DNA of 64,000 bases. Source: Nissolia schottii. Lineage: Eukaryota; Streptophyta; Magnoliopsida; Fabales; Fabaceae. Below the pieces are notes generated by a model. It did not search any database, had not been told where the DNA came from, and saw nothing but the letters and a program-made list of their open reading frames with translations. The stretch covers positions 306,930 through 370,929 of the forward strand of contig QANU01094832.1 in NCBI GenBank assembly GCA_003254905.1. The letters run 5' to 3'. How positions within the stretch are numbered: the stretch's first letter is position 1; each line of letters opens with the position of its first letter. The position numbers and the translations under genes were made by a program. Shown piece after piece: positions 49,259-60,471 of the stretch.

Positions 49259-49807
49259 GGAGTTAATCGTAGGTCTTGTAATGTAAATTTATGAGCATAA
49301 TGTGGAGGAGATCTTATATATAGAGAGTTCAATTTTGAATACACTCAAACATAGAGGATGATGTGACAAGCAAAAATGTTGAAATCAATGATTATTTTCA
49401 TTCCATCCAATTGTTCAAGGCTCAAGTCTAATATATGATGGGCCGTGTGCTGTAATCCCACCTGGTTGAATCCCTCAAAACCAAAAAAGTGGCATTCAAA
49501 GAAGGAGAAATTCTTATGTGCATTGAAAACAAGTAATTGTTGCTCTTGTTTTGATCCCCACTATTCCCTCCGAAGCTAATAGTCCTTGAACATTCACCAG
49601 AAGAAGTTCTCCCTTTAATTCTCCATTTGGTGGTAATGAAAGCTCACAAAACGTAATAATATATTATTATGTCCCTTCCATTTTCTTCCTGCTTCACTCC
49701 ATTTCAGTTGAAGATGTTTATTAAGAGGACTTTTTTTGTCCTATTCAGGTGTCAGGATAGTGGGGATTGGAATCTGCAGTAGTTCTTGATGTTTAGAATG
49801 TTGCTTG

Positions 49808-49869
49808 CGGTGGAAGGCATGAGACCTTAGTGACCAAACGGTGGAAGGCATGAGACCTTAGTGACCAAA
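49808..49869. repeat. perfect tandem duplication, 31-base unit
   Basis: The unit starting CGGTGGAAGGCATGAGACCT occurs twice back to back (49808-49838 and 49839-49869) without a visible difference, so the event is recent. Confidence 0.9.
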
Positions 49870-51404
49870 CAAGGTGAAACTTTCTTTCCCCCTTTAAGTA
49901 ATACAAATATTGAGCCTGATTTTCTTTCTCCCTTTTTTAGGTGGAAAACCTGACTTAGAAAGCTCAACTTCAAGAAGTTGAGTTGGAAAGAACAACTTAA
50001 AACAGCTAAAAGATGCTTTAGCAATTGATGGGGGGAGGAAACTGCCAAATGCAAAGCAGCAAAAGAAAGTGATCAAGTCTCTTACTTCCCAGGGAGAAAC
50101 TTTAATACCTTAAAGCCACTTTGACAAACTATAATTAGAGCCAAATACAGCTACACATTCACAAGGCAATGAAAGAAAAGAGCTAAAAAAGTTGGTAGTA
50201 ACTTTTTTGTTTTTCCCCTTTTGAAACAAATCAGCTGTTATCTGCAGGAAAAAAAACATATCCTAGGAAAAGCAATGTGAAAGATTCACTGAATTACACT
50301 AATTGATCTTTAAGCTTATGTATTGTAGATTTGTATTGGATGCTGCTAACTGATTCTGTCTCTATTTGTTTCTTGCCCTGATTAGTTTAAGGTCATGGCT
50401 GAGAAGGCTACCTGTAGGAGCAGCTAGGAATGGAGTAAATGATCAAATTCGTCCTTGGAGTTGGCAAAATGGAAGTTAATCGTGATTCCTTTGTTCAATT
50501 GGATAAAACTTTGTTACATCAATAATGCATGAAAACTAAGCTCTAACGTTTCTTATATATTTTAAAAGGAGCAATTCTATTGCCTTTTAGCGATTCAATC
50601 ATGCATTCAACGGAATCATGGTAACCTTTTGTATTTTTGAGCTTTGTTTCATTCTCTAAAATGTGCCATGATAGTAACAATAGCAAGTAAAGCATGTCTT
50701 GACAGCGAGGTCATTTGAATTGAATTAAATTAATATGATACTCTATAGAGACCACTTTTTCTTTGTTAACTCCTTTCTTTGGATGCGAAGCTTTGGCTCA
50801 ACATTTTACCGCATAATACGCATTACTTTCACACAATCAAAGATACTTTCCTTTTCAATATTAACCCCCCCCCCCCAAAAAAAAAAGNATATAATATAAT
50901 ATAATCTTCATTTTCTTTTACCCTTTTTGCTCCCTTTTTCTTTACCATTAAAAACTCCAATATTGTTATTGTATAAAATTTTCCATATCCCTTGTTTATA
51001 GAATTTCCTATCAAAGATTAAAACTAACTGAATTTTATTAATTTTATAATAATAATTAATATAAATATAATAATCATCCTTTGAAAAAATTGACCCACTA
51101 TTTTTGTTCTTCTATTTTCAATAAAATAAAAACCGTCTATTACTTTATTATCATCCGCAAACAATACAAGTTTACATCATTAACAAATATGGATATTATA
51201 AGTATACAAGAAGAATTTTAATTAACAATTTAATTTTTTATGCATCGATTCAATCATGTATTATTAATTATTAAACTTTTGATATAACGAGTTCAATAGC
51301 CAAATAGCATAAGATTATTTGTGATAACGCAATAATTTTTCTTATGTGACGCCATCGTATTGAAGTGTGGGGCCACTAATGCACGATGGACGGTGGATGA
51401 GATG

Positions 51405-51412
51405 CCACGTGG
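51405..51412. promoter_or_regulatory. G-box upstream of the PLATZ gene
   Basis: CCACGTGG, a palindromic G-box core with flanks, in GATGCCACGTGGACATT. The position is about 480 bases upstream of the PLATZ start. A regulatory role is inferred. Confidence 0.35.
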
Positions 51413-51888
51413 ACATTGGCTTCCCCGATCGTGGATGAATTTGGGAGATACAGCTATTGATGAAGTTTTGATGATGCTGATGCCTTAGCCGACCCAACCT
51501 TCCTTGGTGCTACCATCAAACGGCTCTCATTGCTCCTCAGTCACCTCTCTCAATCTCATCCGTCCAATCCCACCCACACTATATTTCTTTAATCACCCCT
51601 TTGTCCTTATAGTCTTAGCTTCTCGTGTCTTGTTGAATTCTTCCTAGTTTCAACCCAAGTTTACTCTTCCTCTCTATCTTTCTCTTTTGATTCCCCCAAT
51701 TCCATTCTTCACTCAACCATTGAAGCACATTACATTAATTATGGTATATACATAATATATTTAACCATATAATATATGGTTTAACCCTTTTGATTTTCTT
51801 CATTTCTTTTTTCAATTCATGATTCTGATTAATTCAATAATGTTTTTTCAAATTTTTTTTTGGTCAATTTGGGTTTGAGCAGGAGACA

Positions 51889-53825
51889 ATGTTGGTGCCT
51901 CAGTGGCTTGAGAAATTGCTACACACACCATTTTTCAATGTGTGTAGGGTTCATGGGGATGAAGCTAGGAGTGAGTGTAACATGTTCTGCCTTGACTGCA
52001 ATGTTGATGCTTTTTGCTTCTATTGCCGCTCCTCAAGGCACAAGGATCACCAAGTCATTCAGGTAGAAATTAAGTATTATATCAATGCCTATATGATCTT
52101 ATCTTATGCACATTTTAATTTCCCCATTTCCAAGGTTTTGTTTGATACAATGGGGCTGGAATTTGTGACTGTAATGACTCAATTTTGATTAAATCTTCAA
52201 ATTCGTCCTAAGATTGTTAGTGTTGATCAAGTTTGTTCCTAAGCTATAAAAAGTATCAAACTTGTCTCTTGTGTTGTCAAAAGTCGATCAAATTTTTTAG
52301 CGTTGATGTTAATTCTTCTCTAGGAGTAATTTGATCGAATTTTGACAATCTTAAAGACAAATTTAATACTTTCCAAAACGGGGATGAACTTAACTGATGT
52401 TACCTATGTTGAGGACGAATTTAAAGGTTTTTTAATATAGATAATGATCAATTTTGTTTATACATTATTGAATTTTATTATTATTTTTGTGTTGTTTGAT
52501 TATTAGATTAGAAGATCTTCATATCATGATGTGGTGAGAGTTGGAGAAATTCAGAAGGTGTTGAACATTAGTGGAGTGCAAACATATGTGATCAACAGTG
52601 CAAGGGTTCTGTTCCTCAATGAGAGGCCTCAACCAAAATCTGGGAAAGGAGCGCCTCAACACATTTGTGAGATTTGTGGGAGAAGCCTCTTGGACCCTTT
52701 TCGGTTTTGTTCTTTGGGATGTAAGGTATAAGATGTATTGTTAGTTAATTTCTTATTATGATTAACCATTGATATTAATTTCACTCTCTCAACGTTGTTT
52801 CATATATCATTTTAACAACTCAAAGGTCATCTTCATCATATATATATTGGGTATAATACCCACTACCACCCATACATCATCACCTACATTTGAAAGCACA
52901 TCACCATCATTATTATATTCACCCCCCTAATATTAAATTAACGGGGAATGTCCAATTGGTCCCTAAAATTTTTATCGCGGTCCATATTGATCCCTTAATG
53001 AAAAAAAAATGTCAGTCCATGAACTTTTTAAAAGTTATTCTTGTTAATCATTCCGTTTGAAATATTTAAGATTAATGAAAGTAATATTTGAAATGTTTAT
53101 GGGTCCAATTGGGGGGTGGTCAAGAACCAATTGAAGACTTTTGTTTTTTGTTGAGAAACTAATGTGAGTATAAGTGAAAAGTCTAAAGACTAATTTGGAC
53201 ATTCATGTTAAATTAATCACCAAAAAGAGAGTTATTTATTAACAATTTGAATATAAATATAATGTATATATTAGAGATATATATAAAATCATTCAACTAT
53301 TTTTTTTTAAGTCATCAACTTGGTATCACAACCTTAAACCAAATGGTTTAGAGTTGGATTAACGCGTATTAATAAGAGATATATACAATCATTCTACTGC
53401 CTCAATCCATGTAATAATAACCACATATAATAGTAGTTAAAAAGCATGAAATTGATATATATTTATATGGTTGTTAATTGTTGAATAATAGATGGGAACA
53501 TATGGCATGATGTGTATAAAATAATCAATACAATACAATGCATGATTGAGTCTAACTTGATAGGGGTGTTGATTAGTTTTCATTTTCTTTATGTTGGCAA
53601 TGATGGAATTAGCTTATAGGAATAAAGAGAAATGGGGGTGCAAGCTTTGCATTGGATGGTGAGAAGAATGAAGCATTGAGGTTAGTGTCTTCAAGGCAAC
53701 AAGAAGAAGAAGAAGAATTGCGTGAAGGCTCACAACAAGATATGTACCCTACCACGCCTCCTCCACCTACTTCAAACACAAGGAGAAGAAAAGGCATTCC
53801 TCATAGGGCTCCATTTGGTTCATAA
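51889..53825 (+). CDS. PLATZ-family zinc-dependent DNA-binding protein
   Basis: Three coding exons, 51889-52062, 52507-52725 and 53613-53825, join in phase 0 to 201 residues. The N-terminal B-box-like zinc motif is clear: [23 protein letters not shown], then HKDHQVIQI (residues about 19-60). The PLATZ domain follows with [39 protein letters not shown] and the second cysteine cluster [20 protein letters not shown]. The tail is Glu/Ser-rich and ends in [15 protein letters not shown], a C-terminus common in legume and other PLATZ proteins. PLATZ proteins bind A/T-rich DNA and often repress; some act with RNA polymerase III. An upstream intron seems to end at 51882. Its donor could be the ATG|GT at 51741-51745, which would add M-E-T to the front (204 residues). 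Both large introns contain foldback elements. Confidence 0.92.
52190..52432. mobile_element. foldback (MITE-like) element in PLATZ intron 1
   Basis: The left end AAATCTTCAAATTCGTCCT pairs with the right end, whose complement reads AAAACCTTTAAATTCGTCCT. The interior TTTTGACAATCTTAAAGAC and the ends match the element at 5776, so both belong to one family. About 243 bases, non-coding. Confidence 0.6.
52930..53215. mobile_element. foldback (MITE-like) element in PLATZ intron 2
   Basis: The left end AAATTAACGGGGAATGTCC pairs with the right end, whose complement reads AATTTAACATGAATGTCC. Inside are GGTCCCTAAAA, GATCCCTTAATG and GTCCATGAAC motifs of the kind seen in legume GGTCC-type repeats. About 285 bases, non-coding. 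Confidence 0.55.
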
Positions 53826-55780
53826 TCCTTTTATATTTTTTTTTCTTCCTTCTATCCTCAAAATTGGTACATATTCAATATTTAACCTTCATCGTCAACC
53901 ATTTTTTGATGAGAATTATGGGTGATTGTGGAGCGTGAATTAAGATTGTCTTTTACTGTTTTTAAAATGATATTTTAGATAAATTTGACATTAAGGTTGT
54001 CTTTTATTGTTTTAAAAATATTTTAGAGAAATTTGACAGTGTGTTTCAAGCTAAAATATCATTATAAAAGTAATCAATTACATAACAATCTTCATCAGCA
54101 TTTTATGAATTTTTAATAATTTTTTTAATAATGTTATTTGTACATAAACACTCGTAATATTATGTTCTTTTTTTTTTCCTTCCTTTTGGAAAAACAAACC
54201 CCTCATTGGGGAATCTTGTTAGTATAATTATTAATTGTTAGTAAAGGGGAAAAAAGAGAGAAAAGAAATGGTAGGCTTTGGTGGAGGGTTTCATTTGTCC
54301 AATGCTCAAGAAGTGAAAAGGAAAATAAGGGGAAAGGGGTATATGGGAAAGTTCCTTCCTTTTTGGGGGCATGGGTCCCAAAACAACAAATTTTCCCTTG
54401 TGAAGAACCAATAATACATAATTGTTTAATACTTTAATTAAGAAATTAAAAAGCAAGACTTTGTGGAGTCCATTTTTATAGTTTTCAGTGGCCCACCATC
54501 CACATGGGCCGTTTTACATGAAGATAACAACTTTTCACATTATTATATTATAGTCATATATAGTAAATAAATAAATAAATAAAATATCATAGTCATATAT
54601 TCATAACGTAATGTAATTAGATATGGGGAGAAACCAACTTTTTATCCATCTATAATAATCTTTTATAATGAAAATATAATAATTTTTACATTTTAATTTT
54701 TTTAATTTTATTTTAAAGCATTATAATTATGTTTACATTAATTCATTTTAGGTTAAAATTTTTAACTAATTAAATACTATCATTGAAATATTTTCATTAG
54801 AAATTTGAAAAAAAATAATTTAATGAATATAGAAAATTCATTTATTATATAAAAATTATGATAAATGTATTTGATTTACATGACTCATAAAATAATACGT
54901 ACTCGAGACAACATAATTAAATGTTACTAACTTGAGAGAGCTCAATGAATCAAAGGCCTTTTTCTTATTGTCTTTTCTTGTTTTTATTAGGGTAGCTAAT
55001 GTCTTGAAATAAAGAAAAAACGTTAAAATTTTTAGCGACTTAATGCATTAAAAACCTTAAAAAATTTAAATCATGGTCAAAACTTTCTCTTCCATTTAAT
55101 TTAATCACCAAAGTCTCAAAGAGGATGTTATTCTCCTAACGGTTTTTTATTACATAGAAAAAGTATAAGTGTGAGCACAACTCTATTTGACGCTTCATTA
55201 AGGCAAAGTAATTTCTGGTACAAAAGCTATAGATGCATAATTTATAAACCAATCAAATAAATGTGAGGGAATCTCTTATTGGTTTTGGATGCATGCAGTG
55301 ACTCTAAATTGAAACATGTGATTCTCAATCTAAATTTTTTGTTTAAAAAATGTTTGAAATATTGAAATACTCCATGATTTTGGCAATCGTTTTGTAGTAC
55401 TCTTCTCACAAATCTAAAAATAATATGTTCTTCAAATGAGCCCTCGAAAGAAAATATAAAATTTTATTTATAATAAAATCATATAAAAAATGCAAGGTAA
55501 AACTTTAAATAGAATAAAATCATGTTATTAATACAAATCGTATGGTGAAGTTTAATTATGAAATCATATAATAAACACAATGTTAAAATTTTAAATAGAA
55601 TAAGATCATATAATAAATAGTAGTGAGTTGATTGGAATGATATAGAGCTCAAATCCCTTAAAAGTGATTTCGAGTTCACTTCGAATTCTAACCTTATGAA
55701 TAACATAGTAGTTTAGTCAAATGATAGGTCAAACATCTACTGAATACCCATAAGTAAAGGGGAAAAAAGTAGACATATTT
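53826..55780. other. AT-rich intergenic DNA downstream of PLATZ
   Basis: A TTTGACA...TTGTCTTTTA...TTTTAGA phrase is repeated in tandem at about 53945-54045 (two imperfect copies, period about 53). GTAAAACTTTAAATAGAATA-like phrases recur around 55495-55620. No gene is supported. Confidence 0.45.
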
Positions 55781-56090
55781 TTTCTTACTCTCAAAGTATA
55801 TATGAATTTTCTTTTAATAAAAACTATATATGCAACAAATTACCTTTCAAGTGACAAATTTTAAGGTAGTTTTTGGAGTTGATTAAAATGGAAATGGATT
55901 TCATCTATGAACAAAATCTCGTCAGGGACATGTATCTCTCTATAAATACATAAATATTTGTTAATGTTCAAGGCATAACAATTCCTCCAAAGTAGTATCG
56001 TCACAGTATAATCATATTATAATATGTTTCAATCCAAAATGACCAAACTCTCTGTTGTGTTCTCTGTTCTCCTTCTCCTATCTATGTCAG
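55781..56090 (+). pseudogene. defensin-like gene relict: promoter, leader and first exon only
   Basis: A TATA-like CTCTATAAATA at about 55937 and a leader with GTTCAAGGCATAACAATT precede ATG at 56039. The exon to 56090 encodes MTKLSVVFSVLLLLSMS and ends at a GT donor in phase 1. It matches the first exon of the intact gene at 59632 almost base for base, including the leader. No second, cysteine-bearing exon can be found before the next unit; the following DNA is a CATA/TA microsatellite, AT-rich DNA and a foldback element. The copy therefore looks incomplete and probably not functional. Confidence 0.75.
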
Positions 56091-56100
56091 GTATGTAAAG

Positions 56101-56124
56101 ATACATACATACATACATACATAC

Positions 56125-56182
<58 letters not shown>
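56101..56182. repeat. (CATA)n-(TA)n microsatellite
   Basis: Six or seven CATA units run into a long TA tract with a short CATA interruption. It begins about ten bases after the donor site of the relict defensin-like exon. Confidence 0.95.
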
Positions 56183-56858
56183 CCCCTTTTGATTTCATTT
56201 TTCATAAAATTAACTCATAAAAAATAATTTTTTTTTTAAAAAAAGACTAAACGAAAACCCCTACAAAATCATTCTTGATTTGCATCTTTTATTTAAGTAA
56301 AAACTCAAGTAAAAAAAAGTAAAAACAAATAATAAATAGAAATAGAAATATAAATAAATTAAAATAAAAAATAGAATTGATTAATATCGTTAACAAATAC
56401 TAAAATAAAAAAACCTTTAGAAAAATATTGCTTATTTAAATAATAAATAAAAATAGAAATATTAAGTAAAAGCATATAAATAAAAGAAAAATAAAAGGAA
56501 GAATCGAGAGGAATAAATTAAAAATAGTAATAATTTACCCCATTAATGATTTACATTGTTTTTTTTTGTTTATTATTTTAATACAAATGAGTGAGGGTAT
56601 ATCAATATAAGTATTAATATATCCAAATGCTTAATATATCCAACTCGTGGTGAAGCATTTGGATTACAAAGTGGTAGAGAAAGAGGCTTAACTCACAGGG
56701 TAGTTAGCTAAGTTTTTTAAATATTTGATCAAGAGTTTGACTATATATAGTTAGATACACCCACTTTGGAGTGCTCAAATTTTTGGAAGGACAGTCATTG
56801 TTCCGGTAGTGGGTACCCTTATTGAGAATAAAAAAAATTACTTCTATACATATATAAC
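56183..56858. other. AT-rich DNA within the defensin-like cluster
   Basis: Poly-A-rich, with many AAATAAA-type phrases. No exon or gene recognised. Confidence 0.45.
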
Positions 56859-57650
56859 TTGTTTGGAATGCTTTGGAATTCAATTCCCTCGAAAATTAGA
56901 ATTCAATTCATTGCTTTGGTATATAATAATAGCCACGAATTGAATTGACACAATAATTGAATTCTCATGTCTTGACCTAAACTAAAATGAGTTTGATTTG
57001 CAATTCATTCTTCATTCATTCCTACCTCAAGAAGTAAAAATCAAAAATACATTTATCCTCTATTCTCTCTTTCTCTCTCCTCCATCTCAACATTCTCCCC
57101 TATCCCTTTCTCCTCTATGATTTGCCTCCATCATGTTGGGGAGTATCGAAAGGCTTCTGTGATGTTTAACTTGAACAGCAACAGTAGTACCCACGTGTCC
57201 AAGATGAATGTGGATTTTTAATCTTTTTTAGAAGGTTGTGCTCTTTCTTTCTTTCTTTTTCTTTATTTGTTAACATCTCTTACCTAATATTATATTATAT
57301 CTCTTATATTAGGTGCCTTAAATTTTTAGCCATTGAGAGTAGTGAGCATTTGTGTTCAAACTTTAATTTGATCTATTTTTTGTAGTGTTGCTTGTTTATG
57401 TCCAAGAGAACAAAGTTTTGCTTGTTGTTGTGTAATAATAGTGATTTTGTTCTTCATTGAGAGTAGTGAGCGTGAGAGAGAAAGAGAGCTTGCGAGAGAT
57501 AAGGATAAAAGGAATTCTTAGGTGAGTTCAAAGGCAAAATAATAAAAATAATTGAATTCAATTCTTCAGTTTATTGTTTATTTCAAAAACAAGAATTGAA
57601 TTTAATTCACACAAAAATTTAATTCTATGTTACTAAATGGTTCCAAATAG
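56859..57650. mobile_element. foldback DNA element (about 0.8 kb)
   Basis: The left end CTTGTTTGGAATGCTTTGGA followed by ATTCAATTCC pairs with the right end. The complement of the right end reads CTATTTGGAACCATTTAGTA followed by GAATTAAATT. Sub-terminal GAATTGAATT or AATTCAATT motifs are dense in both ends. The ends resemble non-autonomous PIF/Harbinger or hAT elements with TTTGGAATTCAATTCC-type tips; the superfamily is not certain. The inside has no recognised protein. Confidence 0.55.
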
Positions 57651-57794
57651 ATTGTATCAGTATTACTATAAGTATTAATTAATATAAGTATTAATAAATA
57701 TAAATATTAAATGGTATATAATAATATTTCTTTGATACAAATAATTAATTTTAATGCAATTCAAACAAAATCTTATTATTAATTATTCCAACCA

Positions 57795-57880
57795 ATTCCT
57801 TTGAGAAATATTTGTTGTTGTTCAAGGCAGAACAATTTCTCCAAGGAGTACATCACAATATTTTATACAATTATTGTCAT
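57795..57880 (+). pseudogene. second defensin-like relict: leader fragment
   Basis: GTTGTTCAAGGCAGAACAAT and TTCTCCAAGGAGTA match the leader of the intact gene at 59558-59595 and of the relict at 55965. The start codon region and any exon are not recognisable after it. It shows that at least three copies once stood in tandem. Confidence 0.6.
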
Positions 57881-58024
57881 ATCTTTTAAAATTTTTATTA
57901 TCTTAATAGTTACATACAATTAAAAAACTCTTCACGCATTTTTTTTTCTTACTCCCAAAATACATATGAATATTTCTTCTTTTTTTTAAAAAAAAACTAT
58001 GTAATAAATTACGTTTCACATGGA

Positions 58025-59307
58025 TGTTAAGAATAATTTATGATTGTAAATGATTTGATTTAATTATAATCTTTTAAATTGATTGTAATTTATTTTTGGC
58101 CGTTGTGTTTTGACCGTTGAGTCTTCAGCTTATAAATAGGCTCAGCCTTCGATGTAAAGAAACACAACAACTCTCAGATAATACAATTGTTGTTTCTCTG
58201 TTATTTATCTTTCTACTATATTTTTTGGTGTCCCATTTATCGATTTTTCCACGATGTTTAACATGGTATCAGAGCCATGGTTCCCACCTTGAACCCATAT
58301 TCTCGCTTCCGCCAATTTTTCCCTTAACCGCCTCCACATACTTTTGATGTTGACTTAATCTGCCTCCGTGCAGTCTTGATTGTTGCCTTTGCTAGTTCCG
58401 TCTAGCTCTCGATGTTGACTTTGTTGGTTCCGCCCAACTCCTATGTTGCCTAAGAACTGGTATCAATGAAAAACAATTGCTGAAATGATGATAATCTTAT
58501 TAATAGGTTCAAAAACTCCAGAGGGGAATTTTACTGAACAATTCGGTACAATAGGTGGCTGTTAATGAAAATAAAGAAACGGTCCTGGGAATCAAGGGAT
58601 TGACCATGATTTCCTTCCTAATATATTTCTACTAACTTATTTCCTTCCTGATATATATATCTCCCTAACTTATTCTTTCCTGATCTGCTGTCAATCAACT
58701 CGATTTCTCATTATTTTCTGCTGCTAATCAACATGATTTCCTCCCATTATTCTCCTAATAAAAATCAGCTGCTCCCCTATTAGTTTCTGGATTTGTTGCC
58801 CATTAATTCTTTATGTCCCTTTCCTTTTCTGTATTTTCTTTATTTCCCCTATTAATTTCCTTCCTTTTTTTTATTATCCAACTCAGCTTTCGCTTGTTCC
58901 GCTGGTTCCGCCCAGCCACTGTTGCTTTTGCTGGTTCCGCCCAGCCATTGTTGCCTTGGTTGGTTCTGCCCAGCCTTTGTTGCCTCCGTTTTGTTGGTTC
59001 CGCTCCACTCAGCCCTCCGTTGAACTATGACAAGCGTAAAGCTTGGGGAGCTTTAGCTTGAGGGAGGGTGTTAAGAATAATTTATGATTGTAAATGATTT
59101 GAATTAATTATAATCTTTTAAATTGATTGTAATTTATTTTTGGCCGTTGTGTTTTGACCGTTGAGTCTTCAGCCTATAAATAGGCTCAGCCTTCGATGTA
59201 AAGAAACACAACAACTCTCAGATAATACAATTGTTGTTTCTCTGTTATTTATCTTTCTCCTATATTTTTTGGTGTCCCATTTATCGATTTTTCCATGATG
59301 TTTAACA
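58025..59307 (+). mobile_element. TRIM-like non-autonomous LTR element, structurally whole
   Basis: Two direct repeats of 239 bases (58025-58263 and 59069-59307) begin TGTTAAGAATAATTTATG and end GATGTTTAACA. They differ at about four positions (roughly 98% identical). Directly after the left repeat is TGGTATCAGAGCC, the primer-binding site for initiator tRNA-Met. Directly before the right repeat is a purine tract, GAGGGAGGG. Each repeat holds a TATA-like TATAAATAGGCTC. The 805-base interior has no gag or pol and is built partly of imperfect copies of GCTGGTTCCGCCCAGCC (about 58395-59015). The 1.28-kb size and lack of genes fit a TRIM or similar non-autonomous element. At usual plant substitution rates the repeat divergence suggests an age under about one million years. 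I see no clear 5-base target duplication (ATGGA against AAAAT). Confidence 0.9.
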
Positions 59308-59531
59308 AAAATTTAAGGTAATGTTTGGAGTAGATTTAAATAGAAATTGATTTCATGTATGAAGTTTTATATTTGGAAGTTTAAAAAAAATAACAAATGA
59401 ATAAATAAATTATTTGATTTAGTATATCGCATGAGATTCAATTGTTTTGATTTTGAAACTTAATTACCTTAACCTGAGGAGTTTAGAATCAAATAAGATC
59501 TTAGTATTAATTAAAGGGGACAGTATGTTCT

Positions 59532-59540
59532 CTATAAATA
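59532..59540 (+). promoter_or_regulatory. TATA box of the defensin-like gene
   Basis: CTATAAATA about 100 bases upstream of the ATG at 59632. The same box and spacing occur before the relict exon at 56039. It lies about 225 bases downstream of the LTR element. Confidence 0.6.
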
Positions 59541-59631
59541 CAGAAATATATATTTGCTGGTGTTCAAGCCATAACAATTTCTCCAAGGAGTATCATCATA
59601 TATCATACATTGTAACATATCTCAATCCAAA

Positions 59632-59992
59632 ATGACCAAACTCTCTGTTGTATTTTCTATTCTCTTTCTCCTATCTATGTCATCAGGTATATACACAAGT
59701 GCATGCATAACATTGATAAGTCCTTAATTTCTGAATAGAAATTATATCTTAATTGATGACGCTGACTTCTTCAATATTTTTTTTCCATGAATTTTGTTAC
59801 TAAGGAATATTGTGGAATGCGGTCATAGCAGCACCCACGAAGCCAAGGATGTGCGACTCAGTTATAGATATAACTGCAGGCTGCACTGATGCAGACTGCC
59901 AAATTGCTTGTCGTTCCAAGTATAAAAGAAGTACCGGTTCTTGTGTTTCCGTAGCAGGGTATTTCCAATGTCATTGCCTCCATAAATGCTAG
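59632..59992 (+). CDS. secreted defensin-like cysteine-rich peptide
   Basis: Two exons, 59632-59686 and 59805-59992, join in phase 1 to 80 residues. Exon 1 is a signal peptide (MTKLSVVFSILFLLSMSSG). A short segment (ILWNAVIAAPTKPRM) precedes eight cysteines with spacing C-x9-C-x4-C-x3-C-x10-C-x8-C-x1-C-x3-C. The CxxxC and CxC pairs are those of plant defensin-like (DEFL) peptides. Intron position directly after the signal peptide is the family rule. The gene is the only whole member of a local tandem group. Such peptides serve in antimicrobial defence, reproduction or, in some legumes, nodules; the role here is unknown. A young LTR element ends 325 bases upstream of the ATG and might influence expression. 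Confidence 0.88.
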
Positions 59993-60471
59993 CTTGCTTT
60001 GACAAAATCCTCTTCAAATCAAAACCAAGCATAGTGTTTGGATTTTTCATTCAATAAATAAATGAATTACGATTCAAGCTGCTACTGATTTACAGCAATA
60101 TATAATTTCATATGTTATGTTTGCCATATTGCAACAATTTTAATAATAAAGAAGAGATCAATTTTGTTATATTAGTCTCTCTCAAGAATTGAGTATTTTC
60201 AATTATGTATGTAGGGAATATCGGATGGGTATAGATTTCACTTTATCCAAAGAAATTATGTCATATTTTTATATCAAAATTATCTGCACATGAATATTTC
60301 AGTGCTATATTTTAGTGTCAAATTAAAAAATATTTGATTTGAAATGTATGTATTAACTTATATTGGTAAAAAGAAAACTTCAATTTCTAGCAAATTAAAT
60401 TATAGAAAGTAAATCATTTCATACCCTTGCATAGTTTTATATTGAATGTTCCTTCGCATTGCACTTCTATA
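59993..60471. other. 3' flank of the defensin-like gene
   Basis: Probable 3' UTR with AATAAATAAATGAATT near 60054, then AT-rich DNA. No further gene is seen. Confidence 0.5.

Larger units (their letters stand above)
49259..51740. other. intergenic between the PPR and PLATZ genes
   Basis: No gene recognised. It holds a perfect 31-base tandem duplication at 49808. A run of C at about 50865-50875, then an A run and one unresolved base at 50888, looks like a sequencing difficulty. A G-box (CCACGTGG) at 51405-51412 lies about 480 bases upstream of the PLATZ start. From about 51500 the text is CT-rich like a leader. Confidence 0.5.

Noticed and set aside
50860-50890. C-run, A-run and unresolved base
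   Set aside because: Most likely a sequencing or assembly difficulty at a homopolymer, not a biological feature.
58813-59061. 83-codon open frame inside the TRIM-like element
   Set aside because: Low-complexity hydrophobic text from repeated TTTCC/CCGCCC motifs, no family resemblance, and it stops at the purine tract.
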